Shown here: piece by piece, positions 37,580 to 46,814 of the stretch
How positions within the stretch are numbered: position 1 is the stretch's first letter
Layout of the letters: each line of letters starts with the position of its first letter
Source of the DNA: Larkinella arboricola
GTDB lineage: Bacteria; Bacteroidota; Bacteroidia; Cytophagales; Spirosomataceae
Direction of reading: 5' to 3'
Assembly (NCBI RefSeq): GCF_003259745.1
Contig: NZ_QLMC01000007.1
Location: 238,688 to 302,687, forward strand
DNA length: 64,000 bases
Position numbers and translations under genes: made by a program
Notes under the pieces: model-generated
What the model was told of the DNA's origin: nothing
What the model saw: only the letters and a program-made list of their open reading frames with translations
Database searches by the model: none

Positions 37580-38301
37580 GCCAGCGGCAGGGGCGGGGTG
37601 TAGGCGTGGTAAACGTTGGTCAAACCGCCCAGCCGGGCGCGGCCCTGACGGTCGTAACGCAGTTGATCCAGACCGAGCATGGCGATGTCATCCAGCGTAA
37701 CACGCCGTTTGTCCGGTTTAAGCGTGCCGCCAAACTGACCGGGTTCTGCCGATGGGTTCCATTGGTACTGCGGATCGACGAGCGTACCGCGCGGGTACAT
37801 GATGCCCGGTTGTCCTTTGCCGATCAGGTTGAGGTCCCGCGGGTGGCCGTCGGGCGTACCGGGAACCAGGCCCCAGCCGTGGCCCATTTCGTGAGCTTCG
37901 GTGGTCGAACCGTCGAAGGCTACGTTATCGATCCGCAGAAAGCCGGTGTTGCTGTTGCGACCATCCATGTATGAAATGCCGCCTAACGGGTTGTCCGTGG
38001 CCGTTTCGATGCGGAAAAAGATTTTTTTGTAGTCACGATTTCGGCTCAGCAGGGGCCGGGGATCTTCGATGAACTGGCCGCTGATGTGAAATTGAATCAG
38101 GTAATCGGTGTCGTCCAGCGATAGAATGATTTCCGGCCCGTTCCAGACCCGTTCGATGTTGTGAGCAATCCGGTCGGCCAGTTCCTCGGTGGCTACCGAT
38201 CCATATAAATAAACCTGCGTAAGAACCGTGATGGTCTGCTCGGCTTCGTTTTTGAAAACATTGAAGTTTTCCAACTGGTCCGGAAAGGGGCGTGCGGGCA
38301 T
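37576..38301 (-). CDS. Putative zinc metalloprotease-like protein
   Basis: The 241-residue protein contains HEMGHGWGLVPGTPDGH, an HExxHxxG-x6-H arrangement like that of matrixin-type (metzincin) zinc peptidases, followed by GIMYPRGTLVD, which resembles a Met-turn. The rest has no recognised domain and no signal peptide, which is unusual for a metzincin. A cytoplasmic or non-classically exported peptidase is inferred. The stop codon shares four bases (TTAA) with that of the convergent phosphorylase gene. It lies 29 bases downstream of the purine nucleoside phosphorylase gene. Confidence 0.65.
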   Translation of the reverse strand: MPARPFPDQLENFNVFKNEAEQTITVLTQVYLYGSVATEELADRIAHNIERVWNGPEIILSLDDTDYLIQFHISGQFIEDPRPLLSRNRDYKKIFFRIETATDNPLGGISYMDGRNSNTGFLRIDNVAFDGSTTEAHEMGHGWGLVPGTPDGHPRDLNLIGKGQPGIMYPRGTLVDPQYQWNPSAEPGQFGGTLKPDKRRVTLDDIAMLGLDQLRYDRQGRARLGGLTNVYHAYTPPLPLA

Positions 38302-38330
38302 CGAACGTTTTTAGTAAAGATAAGGAGTTT

Positions 38331-39149
38331 TTACAGCCGGGCCACCAGTTCCCGGAACAAAGCCGTTAGCTGGGGTTCAGCCCGGGCGGCAGCGGCCAGA
38401 ATCTTCGGCAGGCTGGCTTTTTCGAGCGTTTCCGGAATGCACAAATCCGTCACCACCGAGCAGGCAAAAACCTGAAGGCCCATCTGGTGGGCCACCATGA
38501 CCTCCGGCACCGTCGACATGCCTACCACATCGGCGCCCCACTGGCGCAGCATCCGGTATTCGGCTTTCGTCTCCAGTTGCGGACCCGTAACGCCCACATA
38601 AACGCCTTTCTGAACCGGAAAACCGAGTTCTCTGGCGATGGCCTCCGCTTCCTGAATCAGTTTCGGATGATACGGTTCGCTCATGTCGGGAAAGCGGTCA
38701 CCGAAGGCCGGAAGGTGCGGGCCGGTCAGCGGATTCTGGGTCAGCAGCAGGCTGATGTGGTCTTCAATAAGCATCAAATCACTGACCTGAAAACCGGGGT
38801 TGAGCCCTCCGGCTGCGTTGGAAATCAGCAGGGTTTGGACGCCCAGCCACTTCATCACCCGCACCGGAAACGTTACCTGCGGCATTGAATAGCCTTCGTA
38901 AAAGTGAAACCGCCCCTGCATGACCATCACCGGTTTTCCCGCCAGCGTACCCAGCAGAAGCTTCCCCGAATGCGATTCGACCGTCGATAGGGGAAAGTTC
39001 GGAATGGTTTCGTACGGTATTTCTACGTCCGTTTTAATTTCCCGGGCGAGTGCGCCGAGTCCCGTTCCAAGAATGATGCCGACGGTGGGTGCGGGCGTGT
39101 TGAATGACCGAATAAAATCGGCGGCTTTTTGAATTTGATCAATAGTCAT
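38331..39149 (-). CDS. punA: Purine nucleoside phosphorylase, trimeric type
   Basis: The 272-residue enzyme splits inosine and guanosine with phosphate. Landmarks of the trimeric PNP/MTAP family are [12 protein letters not shown], the [14 protein letters not shown] loop, [22 protein letters not shown], and the substrate-contacting [28 protein letters not shown]. The Asn in VVTDLCIP, used for 6-oxopurine recognition in many members, is not obvious. Start chosen at [13 protein letters not shown]. It is cytoplasmic and part of purine salvage. Confidence 0.92.
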   Translation of the reverse strand: MTIDQIQKAADFIRSFNTPAPTVGIILGTGLGALAREIKTDVEIPYETIPNFPLSTVESHSGKLLLGTLAGKPVMVMQGRFHFYEGYSMPQVTFPVRVMKWLGVQTLLISNAAGGLNPGFQVSDLMLIEDHISLLLTQNPLTGPHLPAFGDRFPDMSEPYHPKLIQEAEAIARELGFPVQKGVYVGVTGPQLETKAEYRMLRQWGADVVGMSTVPEVMVAHQMGLQVFACSVVTDLCIPETLEKASLPKILAAAARAEPQLTALFRELVARL

Positions 39150-39236
39150 TACGTGGAAAATAAGCGTATCGTGATCGAAAGGCAGGAAACCGGTTAAGAA
39201 TCTACGGGGGCGGTTATCGGCAAAACCGTGCTGGCT

Positions 39237-40478
39237 TTATAACCCGATATGTTTACCGGCCACAAACCCCGTGGTCCAGGCATTCTGGAAATTGAAACCG
39301 CCCGTAATACCGTCTACATCCAGCACTTCCCCGGCAAAAAATAAACCCGGTTGCGTTAGACTTTCCAGTGTCTCTGATTTGACGGCAGTGGTCGCCAAAC
39401 CGCCACACGTGACAAATTCATCCTTAAAGGTACTCTTGCCCGAAACCGCATAGGTGCTGTTGGTCAGCAGGTTGATCAGCCGGTTTTGGGCTTTGCCCGC
39501 TAATTCGGCCCAACGGTCGGTGGGGGTAATACCGGCTTCGGTCGCCAGGGCGGTCCACAGGCGGTTGGGTAAACCAAACAGGGCCTGGGAAGCGACCTGC
39601 TTTTTGGGGTGTTGCTGGCGAAACGCCTGAATCTGTTCCCGAATCTGATTTTCGTTCAGGGCCGCCAGCCAGTTGATCCGGATTTCGTGGCGGTATTCCA
39701 ACTGGGCCAGGTCGCGGGCGGCCCAGGCCGACAGCCGCAACACCGCCGGACCGCTAAAACCCCAGTGCGTGATCAGCACGGGACCGCGCTGTTCCTGCTT
39801 CGTTCCGACAAGGCGCACGATGGCATCCGGAACTGCAACCCCCGCCAGAGCCAGCAGCGGGTTGCCGGGCGTGTTGAACGTAAACAGGGACGGCACCGGC
39901 GAAACAAGCGCCGTATGGGAGTTCGACGAGTTTTCGAGGTCCGGAATCCAGCCGTACGAAGCCGCCTGCGGATACCCCCCAACGGCCACCAGCACCCGGT
40001 CGGCCAGCAGCGTTTCGTCCGAAAGGAGGTCGATTTGCCACTTCCCATCCCGTTGCGTCAGGGATTTCACTCCGCAGGAGGTCCGAATCTGAACGCCCAG
40101 CCGACGCGCTTCCTGCAATAAACACGTAATGATCGTTTCAGACGAATCGGTAACCGGAAACATTCGGCCATCGGCTTCGGTTTTCAGACGGACACCCCGG
40201 CTTTCGAACCAGCGGACGGTTGAGGCCGCGTCGAACTGCTTCAGGAGCGGCCGCAGAAACGTTTCGCCCCGCGGATAGTTCTTGATCAGTTTCCGGTTGT
40301 CGAAACAGTCGTGCGTGACGTTGCAGCGCCCTCCGCCCGAAATCCGGACTTTGTTCAGGACGGTTTTGTTTTTTTCGAGCAGTGTAATGTCGGCGTCCGG
40401 AAAGGTTTCGGCGGCCGTAATGGCCCCAAAAAAACCGGCGGCTCCTCCGCCGATGACGATAATTTTGAATGACGGCAT
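39237..40478 (-). CDS. YhiN/HI0933-family flavoprotein
   Basis: The 413-residue protein shows an FAD-binding VIGGGAAGFFGAITA at the N-terminus, KVRISGGGRCNVTHDC (the HI0933 signature), LITHWGFSGPAVLRLSAWAA, and the C-terminal FAGEVLDVDGITGGFNFQNA typical of the family. Enzyme role is unknown; members are conserved cytoplasmic reductases or dehydrogenases. The gene is alone on the minus strand between PNP and the divergent endonuclease. Confidence 0.9.
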   Translation of the reverse strand: MPSFKIIVIGGGAAGFFGAITAAETFPDADITLLEKNKTVLNKVRISGGGRCNVTHDCFDNRKLIKNYPRGETFLRPLLKQFDAASTVRWFESRGVRLKTEADGRMFPVTDSSETIITCLLQEARRLGVQIRTSCGVKSLTQRDGKWQIDLLSDETLLADRVLVAVGGYPQAASYGWIPDLENSSNSHTALVSPVPSLFTFNTPGNPLLALAGVAVPDAIVRLVGTKQEQRGPVLITHWGFSGPAVLRLSAWAARDLAQLEYRHEIRINWLAALNENQIREQIQAFRQQHPKKQVASQALFGLPNRLWTALATEAGITPTDRWAELAGKAQNRLINLLTNSTYAVSGKSTFKDEFVTCGGLATTAVKSETLESLTQPGLFFAGEVLDVDGITGGFNFQNAWTTGFVAGKHIGL

Positions 40479-40584
40479 AGAGAGCCGGGTGTTAATGCGT
40501 AAAAAACAACGAAATTAATACAGAATCGGGTGTCGCCAACAAAGAGGACTTATCATCTGTTGATTGTATTCGTAACTTAGCCCC

Positions 40585-41655
40585 ATGTTTTTTCGTTCGT
40601 CTTTTCGTTCCCGGCGCTATTATCGGCGCGGATTCCGGATGCGTAGCAATACGCTGGTGCTCTTGTTTATTTTTTTTCTGATTGGGTTGTTTCTCCACTA
40701 CGGCGGTCGGACAGAACCGGTGGTGGCCTTCTGGAATGACATAAAAAGCCTGATTGGGCTGAAGGCCGACCGGCGGGAAATCTCGTCGCGAAACCCGTAC
40801 AAAGCGCCCGAACCCAGCCCGGTTGTGGAGTCGGACCATACCGATACCGAGGCTTCGGACGACCGGTCGATGCTGGAAAAAGCCCGTTCCGGAAGTAAAA
40901 CGACCCGGAAAGCGCCAAGAGCCAGCAGCCGCAAAAAGCTGTTCGATTTTGAAAAAGCCGTTGACTTTACCCTGCCCGCGTTTCAGGGGGCCGATGCCAT
41001 TATTCGGCACGACGGGTACACCTTGCGGTACCGCGAAGAATATGAGCAGGCCGACTGGGTGGCGTATCCTTTGCTGGAAGACGAGATTCTGGGCGATGCC
41101 GACCGGAAAAACGAGCAGTTTCAGCCCGACCCGATGGTTACAACCGGCTCGGCCCTGGCGTCGGATTACACCCGTTCCGGCTACGACCGGGGGCACCTGG
41201 CTCCGGCGGGCGATTTCAAATTTTCGAAGCAGATGATGCGGCAGACGTTTTACATGAGCAACATCAGTCCGCAGGCGCCGGACTTTAACCGCGGCATCTG
41301 GCGGCAGCTCGAAGAACAGGTGCGGGTCTGGGCCCTGCGCGACAAAGGACTTTACGTGGTTACCGGGCCGGTATTGCGTCCGGGACTGCCGACCATCGGC
41401 AAAAAAAATCAGGTGGCCGTTCCGGAATATTATTACAAAGTGCTTCTGTACTGCAACAATCCGGATATTCGGATGATTGCGTTTCTACTCAAAAATGAAG
41501 GTTCCGAACGGTCGCTGAAGCAGTTTGTGGTGCCGGTTGATGAGGTAGAGCGCCGTACCGGGATTGACTTCTTTCCCAAGATTCCCGACCAGCTCGAACA
41601 GCAACTCGAAAGCGCCCGGCCCGCTAGGATGATTGCCGACTGGTTTCGTTTATGA
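40585..41655 (+). CDS. Membrane-anchored DNA/RNA non-specific endonuclease
   Basis: The 356-residue protein has one N-terminal membrane segment (about 25-42), a polar linker, and a NUC1/Serratia-type nuclease domain from about residue 130. The active-site motif is DRGHLAPAGDF with His204 as general base, followed by MSNISPQAPDFNRGIW, whose Asn should bind Mg2+. Family enzymes cut single- and double-stranded DNA and RNA, generally outside the cytoplasm. Nutrient scavenging from nucleic acids is inferred. No immunity inhibitor gene is recognisable next to it. Confidence 0.9.
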   Translation: MFFRSSFRSRRYYRRGFRMRSNTLVLLFIFFLIGLFLHYGGRTEPVVAFWNDIKSLIGLKADRREISSRNPYKAPEPSPVVESDHTDTEASDDRSMLEKARSGSKTTRKAPRASSRKKLFDFEKAVDFTLPAFQGADAIIRHDGYTLRYREEYEQADWVAYPLLEDEILGDADRKNEQFQPDPMVTTGSALASDYTRSGYDRGHLAPAGDFKFSKQMMRQTFYMSNISPQAPDFNRGIWRQLEEQVRVWALRDKGLYVVTGPVLRPGLPTIGKKNQVAVPEYYYKVLLYCNNPDIRMIAFLLKNEGSERSLKQFVVPVDEVERRTGIDFFPKIPDQLEQQLESARPARMIADWFRL

Positions 41656-41788
41656 TTGCAGTTGAACGTCCTAAATTATCACTTCAACGTGTGTTTCCTG
41701 CACTTTGGACCCTTTACGGTTTCGGTCGGCGGAAAAGTTGGATTACTTAGCATCATCATTACGTAATCTACTTTGCTCTGCTACCGAC

Positions 41789-42283
41789 ATGTACCCTAAA
41801 TCGACAACACCTTTTCATTCATTAAAGACCATTCTGAACGTTGCCCTGAACGGCAATAAAGATCACGTTGAAGCCATTTGCCTGCGCATGGGAATCAACC
41901 CCAGCGAAGTATACGAGCACGTCTGCCAGGCGATGGAATACGGAACCGGGCATCTGAAGGCGCAACCCGTGGCCGAGCAGGCCCGCGCCATTGTGCTGCG
42001 CCGACTTGATCATCAGCAATCGGCCCAGATTGAGGATGTGGCCGACGAACTGGGCCTGTCGGTTCGATCGCTTCAGCGCCGGTTGCAGGCCGAAGACGTT
42101 ACGTTCCGCGAAATTGTCGATTACGCCCGCCGGGATATTGCCCTGCGGTTGATCCGTACCACACAGCACAACATCAACGAAATTGCCCTTGTGATGGGCT
42201 ACGATGAACCGAGTTCGTTCCGCCGGGCCTTCAAAAAATGGACGGGCCATAATCCGAAAGCGTTTCAGTTGGCGACCTGCTAA
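41789..42283 (+). CDS. AraC-family transcriptional regulator
   Basis: The start at 41789 gives 164 residues; an upstream ATG at 41705 would add 28 residues that look unrelated. The C-terminal part is a two-helix-turn-helix AraC domain: QIEDVADELGLSVRSLQRRL and NINEIALVMGYDEPSSFRRA followed by FKKWTGHNPKAF. The N-terminal 60 residues are short and do not form a full sugar-binding cupin, so no effector is apparent. Targets are unknown. Confidence 0.87.
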   Translation: MYPKSTTPFHSLKTILNVALNGNKDHVEAICLRMGINPSEVYEHVCQAMEYGTGHLKAQPVAEQARAIVLRRLDHQQSAQIEDVADELGLSVRSLQRRLQAEDVTFREIVDYARRDIALRLIRTTQHNINEIALVMGYDEPSSFRRAFKKWTGHNPKAFQLATC

Positions 42284-42398
42284 TTTTTCATCCCTTTTGC
42301 CCCACCTACCATCTCTATTATAGCCATTTCCATTTTCTTTGTCACCAAGGCTGCCCAAAAGGCGGCTTTTTTTGGCAACAAGCCTGACAGGATTGGGC

Positions 42399-42443
42399 AG
42401 ATACAGAAACACCGCTGGCTTTGCCAGCGGTGTTTCTGTATCT
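42399..42443. terminator. Perfect 21-bp hairpin between convergent genes
   Basis: Two 21-base arms (42399-42419 and 42423-42443) are exact inverted complements around a three-base TTT loop; the core is ACCGCTGGC/GCCAGCGGT. It lies between the AraC gene and the convergent gene ending at 42461 and can terminate both. Confidence 0.8.
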
Positions 42444-42460
42444 AGTATTGGAGTTGGTGG

Positions 42461-43414
42461 TTATTTTTTGTTTTCCAGATCAGTAACCCAGTTCTGTGCA
42501 AAGGATCGGGCGGCCAGAACCGGCTCTTTACCCATGCGGAACAACAGTTTCCAGTTTGAAGATTTGTTGCGGTATTCAGGCTTGACAAACTCCATTTTGG
42601 AACCGTTGCGGGTCAGCTGCGCGTCGAAATCAATCGAGCCAGTCAGGGCAATAAATTCCTTCAGGTGCTGCTTCAGGACGGTATTCAGGTTGGACGCGGC
42701 TTTGTATTCAGCCAGCCGTTTCTGATAGTCGGCGGCCTTCTGCTTCGATTGGGCCAGGTCTTCTTCCATCTTGTCCTGATCCGCAGCGGCCTGCTGGCTG
42801 AGCATCTTATTGAAGTGGACGACGTATTGCTTCTTAAACTCAGCCGGGTTTGTTTTCGACAGGGCCTGCAACCGTTTCAATTCGGCCAGATCTTTTGTTT
42901 TGGCCGTTTTTTCGGCCCCATCCGCGTCGGCCAGGTCCTGCTGAGTCATCTCAATCTGGCTTTGAATCATCATGGCCAGCGTAGCCGGAGGCATCTGGCT
43001 GTACGTCGACTGAATCATGGCGACCTGCTGGTTGTACATCGATTGGGCGTCGCTAATCGAGGTGCTTTGGGCTTGCGCGGCTTCCCGGGTCTGCTCGTCG
43101 CTGATGCGGTATTTGTCCTTTAACCAGTCCTGGTAGCGGGTCCGAAAATCGGTTGAACTGGCATACGAACGCACGACGGCCCCCAGGGCGTTTACGGCCG
43201 CAGCCCGCGAGCCATCCGGTATTTTTTTAGCAAGTTGCCGGACCGTGCTGGTATACGGTAGCGAGAGGTGGTCGGAGGTGATGTTGTCGAACGCAGCTTC
43301 CCGAACCTGCTCGGTGGTCAGTCCCAGGTCCGTTACGATGTCGCCGGGGCGGGCGGCCATCCACCACCCACCGGCAACGGTCACCAACGCTATGGCAAGA
43401 AAATTCTTTCTCAT
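42461..43414 (-). CDS. Exported helical protein of unknown function
   Basis: The start at 43414 yields a signal-like N-terminus (RKNFLAIALVTVAGGWWMAA) and 317 residues; a 19-residue upstream extension is not signal-like. The mature part is rich in Gln, Ala, Lys and Asp with long predicted coiled coils (QQAAADQDKMEEDLAQSKQK, KAADYQKRLAEYKAAS). No family recognised. It starts 16 bases after the stop of the outer-membrane barrel gene, so the two are probably cotranscribed and act in the envelope. Confidence 0.72.
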   Translation of the reverse strand: MRKNFLAIALVTVAGGWWMAARPGDIVTDLGLTTEQVREAAFDNITSDHLSLPYTSTVRQLAKKIPDGSRAAAVNALGAVVRSYASSTDFRTRYQDWLKDKYRISDEQTREAAQAQSTSISDAQSMYNQQVAMIQSTYSQMPPATLAMMIQSQIEMTQQDLADADGAEKTAKTKDLAELKRLQALSKTNPAEFKKQYVVHFNKMLSQQAAADQDKMEEDLAQSKQKAADYQKRLAEYKAASNLNTVLKQHLKEFIALTGSIDFDAQLTRNGSKMEFVKPEYRNKSSNWKLLFRMGKEPVLAARSFAQNWVTDLENKK

Positions 43415-43430
43415 GGGTTGTTTCGTTCGG

Positions 43431-43967
43431 CTAGAATTTGGCACTGACACCCAGGCGCAGAGCGGCCACACCGTAGCCTACTTCGCCAAAAGCACCGATT
43501 TTTTCCGAAAGCATATACCGCGCACCGGCGTGCAGACCCAGGAATACCGAATTGCCGTAGGGGCTGTAGTAGTCGCCGGAATAACCGGCGTTATCGCGGT
43601 AGGACGATGTGCGAACCCCGAGGGAGAGACCGGCATAGGGGTCGAATTTGCTATCGCTGATGTTTAAGATTTCACCGAAATGGTAAGTACCCCGGGCTGC
43701 AAAAAACAGGAATGTGTAACTCCATTTGTAACCACCGCTGTTGTAGCCGTAACGGGAAAAGTCGAATGAGCCGCCCACGGAAATGTTGTCTTTTACGGTG
43801 TATTCAAAGGATGCGCCGATGGGCAGACCGCGGTACGTGTAGGTGCCCAGACCGATACCGGCATTCAGGAATTTAGTGCCTTTTTCGATGGTTTGCGCGT
43901 TGGCAGAAGGCATCATGGCGACGGCAATCAGCCACGCCAGCAGGGTGAGTAAGGTTAACTTTTTCAT
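43431..43967 (-). CDS. Outer-membrane beta-barrel protein (OmpW/OprF-like small porin fold)
   Basis: The start at 43967 gives a clean signal peptide (KKLTLLTLLAWLIAVAMM, cleavage after ANA) and a 178-residue protein. It consists of alternating amphipathic strands (GIGLGTYTYRGLPIGASFEY, NISVGGSFDFSRYG) and ends in RLGVSAKF, a C-terminal Phe usual for outer-membrane barrels. Eight strands are likely. Ligand is unknown. A TATCTTTG box lies on the minus strand at 44027-44034, about 60 bases upstream. Confidence 0.82.
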   Translation of the reverse strand: MKKLTLLTLLAWLIAVAMMPSANAQTIEKGTKFLNAGIGLGTYTYRGLPIGASFEYTVKDNISVGGSFDFSRYGYNSGGYKWSYTFLFFAARGTYHFGEILNISDSKFDPYAGLSLGVRTSSYRDNAGYSGDYYSPYGNSVFLGLHAGARYMLSEKIGAFGEVGYGVAALRLGVSAKF

Positions 43968-44116
43968 GCTGTTCAGTTCGTTTTTGTTGTTTGAAAATGA
44001 ATCGGTTTTTGTGCCGATTTCGGTAACAAAGATAGGGGACAAGAAAAGGTCGGGAGGTGTCATTTTGCGCAGAAAAACAGGCATATAACGACACATCCCG
44101 ACCATTGGCTCATTAA

Positions 44117-44148
44117 GCAAATAACCCGCAGGTGCGCAGGTTATTTGC
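44117..44148 (-). terminator. Hairpin after the lipoprotein gene
   Basis: GCAAATAACC (44117-44126) is complementary to GGTTATTTGC (44139-44148) around a loop that itself contains CGC/GCG. It directly follows the stop of the minus-strand lipoprotein gene at 44156. The T tract is weak. Confidence 0.55.
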
Positions 44149-44155
44149 GGTCTGG

Positions 44156-44683
44156 TTACCAGCTCGTGGCTTTAAACGAACTGCCGTTGATCATCAGCCA
44201 TTTGCCATCCTCCGTAAATTCATACGAATAGGTTTTTTTCTGTTCCTGGAGTTCCTGTGCCGTGGCTTTCCGGTTAAAATTGCGGTTGGATGCGCAGGAG
44301 TAATAGCCACGATAGTTGCCTTCAGTGGGGGTAATGGTGAACGTCTTCGCGGCTTCGTTGAACTCGACTTTGCCCTTCAGGTTGGTCAGTGCTTCGGTCC
44401 GGCAGCCGTAATCGTTGGCCATGATGATAAGAAACATCTCGAAATGCCCACTGGGTTTAAAATCAAACGCAACGGACAGTTCCGACGGATTTCCCTGGTA
44501 GCTACCGTCGTAGCCCCAGTAATTGGCCATGGCAAACGTGCCGTGTAGCCACTGACCGGCCATGTCGGCGGGTACGTAGCCGCCAGGACCAAGCTCGCCG
44601 TCTTTGTCTTTTGAGCAACTGGCCAGGCTGATTAGCAGCAGCATCAGCAATGGACTGAGTACTGTTCGTGTTACTTTTTTCAT
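44156..44683 (-). CDS. Lipoprotein of unknown function
   Basis: The start at 44683 gives a lipoprotein signal with lipobox ASC (Cys23) and SKDKDGE, 175 residues in all; the longer upstream frame overlaps the glycosyltransferase and is rejected. The domain has AGQWLHGTFAMANYWGYDG, a FKPSGHFEMFLI strand and a late YSYEFTEDGKWLMINGS, suggesting a lipocalin-like beta-barrel. It starts 13 bases after the stop of the glycosyltransferase gene and is likely in the same transcript. Confidence 0.75.
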   Translation of the reverse strand: MKKVTRTVLSPLLMLLLISLASCSKDKDGELGPGGYVPADMAGQWLHGTFAMANYWGYDGSYQGNPSELSVAFDFKPSGHFEMFLIIMANDYGCRTEALTNLKGKVEFNEAAKTFTITPTEGNYRGYYSCASNRNFNRKATAQELQEQKKTYSYEFTEDGKWLMINGSSFKATSW

Positions 44684-44696
44684 GGTTGTATTCACG

Positions 44697-46019
44697 TTAA
44701 AAAATGGAAGGTTGCATAGCGGTACGCAGCGATTCGTCGAGCACTTCGCTGATGTATTTTTCGCACAGGATATTCGGGTTGTATTGGGCAAATTCATCCC
44801 GCAGTTTGGACAGGCTCCGGCGGTAAACCGGGTCTTTCAGAACGGTATGGACCTGCGTACGAATCTGATCGGGCGTTGGTGTTTCGGTTTTCAGGTTGAC
44901 GCCCAGTTTGAAGTAACCGATGCGGGCCGTGATTTCACTTTTGCCTTCGTGAATGCCAGCTGCTACCATCGGCAAACCGTTCTGGATGCTTAGCATAACC
45001 CCGCCGTAGCCGCCGTTGGTGACGTACACATCGCAATACGGCATGATTTCGTTGAAATCGACGAAGTCTTCGATGATCAGATTGTCCTGCGGATACCGGG
45101 CCCGTAGCGCGTCGGTCTGGGAGCCGCCGGTGGTCGCAATGACAAGAAAGTCGGAGTCCTTAAAGGCTTCGAGCGTCGGAACGATGATTTTTTCCGGGTC
45201 CCGTTCGACGGTTCCCTGCGTTACCAGCAGAACGTTGCGGTATTGTTTCAGTTTATCGTAGTGTTGAAACGGATGGCGAGTTCCTTTGCTATACGGGAGA
45301 AGCGGACCGACAAACCGGACGTTTTTGCTCATGTCGCGCCGGGCGTATTCAAAGCCGGGAACGCCACTCTGGAGGTACACATCCGCACTACGAATGAACG
45401 CATCGAAGAGAAAGTCCTTCGTGGGAGCCAGACCGTGTTGTTGCCGTATGGTATTATACAGGTCGGTACACGGTTTCAGCAGAACGTTGGTGGTCAGGTA
45501 GCGCAGGAAGTCCTGTTTGCGTTTAGCCCAGAAGCCCCGCGCGGGCGTCAGACCCATTCCAGACGGAGGCAGGTCTTTCGATGTCTCCGACAGGGGAACA
45601 ATACCGACTGTGGCCACCGGCACATTCAGCAGTTGTTTGATTAATGGAGCGGCCGAAAACAGCGTGTCGCAAACCAGCAGATCGAACGGAAATTTCTGAT
45701 GGATTTCGGTGATATCGGCCACAAATTCCGGAGCGCGGTGCAGAAAAACGTTGTTCAGATCAAAGCGTAGCCGGGCAATGGCGCTTTTGATCTGGTTTCG
45801 TTCCGGAAACAGTTCTTCCATGTTTTCCTGGTTGACGAGCCGGGCGGTTCGGAACGGATAAACCGGGATGCCCAGCTTCTCGGCTTTGGCGACGTATTGA
45901 CCGCCGGTATACCACCGAACGTCATTCCCTAATTCCTGTAAATGCTTGGCAAGGCCCGTGAGTGGATTAAAGTGCCCGTCGGCGGGGATGGTGGCGAAAA
46001 GAATTCTTCTGGTGTTCAT
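44697..46019 (-). CDS. GT1-family (MGT-type) glycosyltransferase
   Basis: The 440-residue protein has the N-terminal NTRRILFATIPADGHFNPL with a His that acts as base in GT1 enzymes, and a C-terminal nucleotide-sugar site: VLLVTQGTVERDP, DNLIIEDFVDFNEIMPYCDV, and YVTNGGYGGVMLSIQNGLPM, equal to the HGG-type motif of macrolide/flavonoid glycosyltransferases with N replacing H. It transfers a sugar from UDP- or dTDP-sugar to a small acceptor; donor and acceptor are unknown. A cupin gene lies upstream on the same strand. Confidence 0.87.
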   Translation of the reverse strand: MNTRRILFATIPADGHFNPLTGLAKHLQELGNDVRWYTGGQYVAKAEKLGIPVYPFRTARLVNQENMEELFPERNQIKSAIARLRFDLNNVFLHRAPEFVADITEIHQKFPFDLLVCDTLFSAAPLIKQLLNVPVATVGIVPLSETSKDLPPSGMGLTPARGFWAKRKQDFLRYLTTNVLLKPCTDLYNTIRQQHGLAPTKDFLFDAFIRSADVYLQSGVPGFEYARRDMSKNVRFVGPLLPYSKGTRHPFQHYDKLKQYRNVLLVTQGTVERDPEKIIVPTLEAFKDSDFLVIATTGGSQTDALRARYPQDNLIIEDFVDFNEIMPYCDVYVTNGGYGGVMLSIQNGLPMVAAGIHEGKSEITARIGYFKLGVNLKTETPTPDQIRTQVHTVLKDPVYRRSLSKLRDEFAQYNPNILCEKYISEVLDESLRTAMQPSIF

Positions 46020-46133
46020 GATTAATTTGTTGTTTGGAGGCAATAGGGTTCTGACCCACCGCGGGTGAGCAGGAGGTGGTTCAAAGAAGATGGACAGGCT
46101 GGGCCTTAGCGACTCAAAACGGCTGCACGGGCA

Positions 46134-46502
46134 TCAGATCAGCGAACCGTACTGCGGAGAAATGGCGTAGAAGTACAGGCACGGGCGGGCAGACTGATTG
46201 CGCAGGGTGTGCCGCGTGCCGGGCGGTACGGTTAATGACTGTCCGGGCGTCAGACGAATCCAGCGGTCATCGACAAAGATTTCCAGTTCGCCGTATTCTA
46301 CCGAAAAATATTCTTCCTCTTCGGCGTGCGTGTGTAAAGCCGTTCCGCAGGCTCCGGCGGCCAGCCAGACCACCCCGGTATCCACTTTGGAAGCGTGCGG
46401 AGAAGGCAGAAACCAGTACTTGATGCCGCAGGTAGCTGCCAGATCAAGGTCGGCTTCGCGGATGGCAACGTGCGACAGATTGAGGGTTGCGTGCGTGTTC
46501 AT
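46134..46502 (-). CDS. Cupin-domain protein
   Basis: The 122-residue protein is a single cupin: GTALHTHAEEEEYFSVEYG gives the first metal motif (two His and Glu), and LTVPPGTRHTLRN the second with His. Small cupins can be sugar isomerases, dioxygenases or binding proteins; nothing here decides. It is 114 bases upstream of the glycosyltransferase gene on the same strand, suggesting a joint transcript and possibly a modifying step on the same small molecule. Confidence 0.82.
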   Translation of the reverse strand: MNTHATLNLSHVAIREADLDLAATCGIKYWFLPSPHASKVDTGVVWLAAGACGTALHTHAEEEEYFSVEYGELEIFVDDRWIRLTPGQSLTVPPGTRHTLRNQSARPCLYFYAISPQYGSLI

Positions 46503-46814
46503 AGGAGTCCGCAGAGCGGTTGTATTTGTTGTTTATGATTCGAAGTGTTCGGCTTCGTTGGGCAAAGGTCATCACCTGGGGCGGCTCCTTCAAGGTTCCG
46601 GTAGGTGAACAAGTAAGTTTTGGCCATGAACTGGAAACTTTACGGGATGAAACCGTTCCGGAATTGCGGCTTTTGCCGCCGACGGCTTCGTGGGACCGCT
46701 CGCAAAATCTGACACAAAAAAGCGGGTATTGAATGACGGTTCCAAACCGTTCACTCAATACCCGCTTCAGGTAGCTTATAAAATGATAACCAGTCGGTTA
46801 TATAAGGGTGTTTC
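46503..46814. other. Intergenic region with a large hairpin
   Basis: Apart from the terminator at 46720-46767, no gene is supported. Open frames on both strands at 46444-46758 look like random antisense sequence. The promoter of the cupin-glycosyltransferase transcript should lie in the low-coordinate part. Confidence 0.4.
46720..46767 (-). terminator. Two-tier terminator hairpin
   Basis: AAGCGGGTATTGA (46720-46732) pairs with TCAATACCCGCTT (46755-46767); inside, ACGGTT and AACCGT form a second stem. On the minus strand it is followed by TTTTTGTG, so it should terminate the gene ending at 46815. Confidence 0.8.

Noticed and set aside
46444..46758. 104-codon minus-strand frame before the cupin gene
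   Set aside because: It overlaps the terminator and the cupin start and has no motif; considered random.
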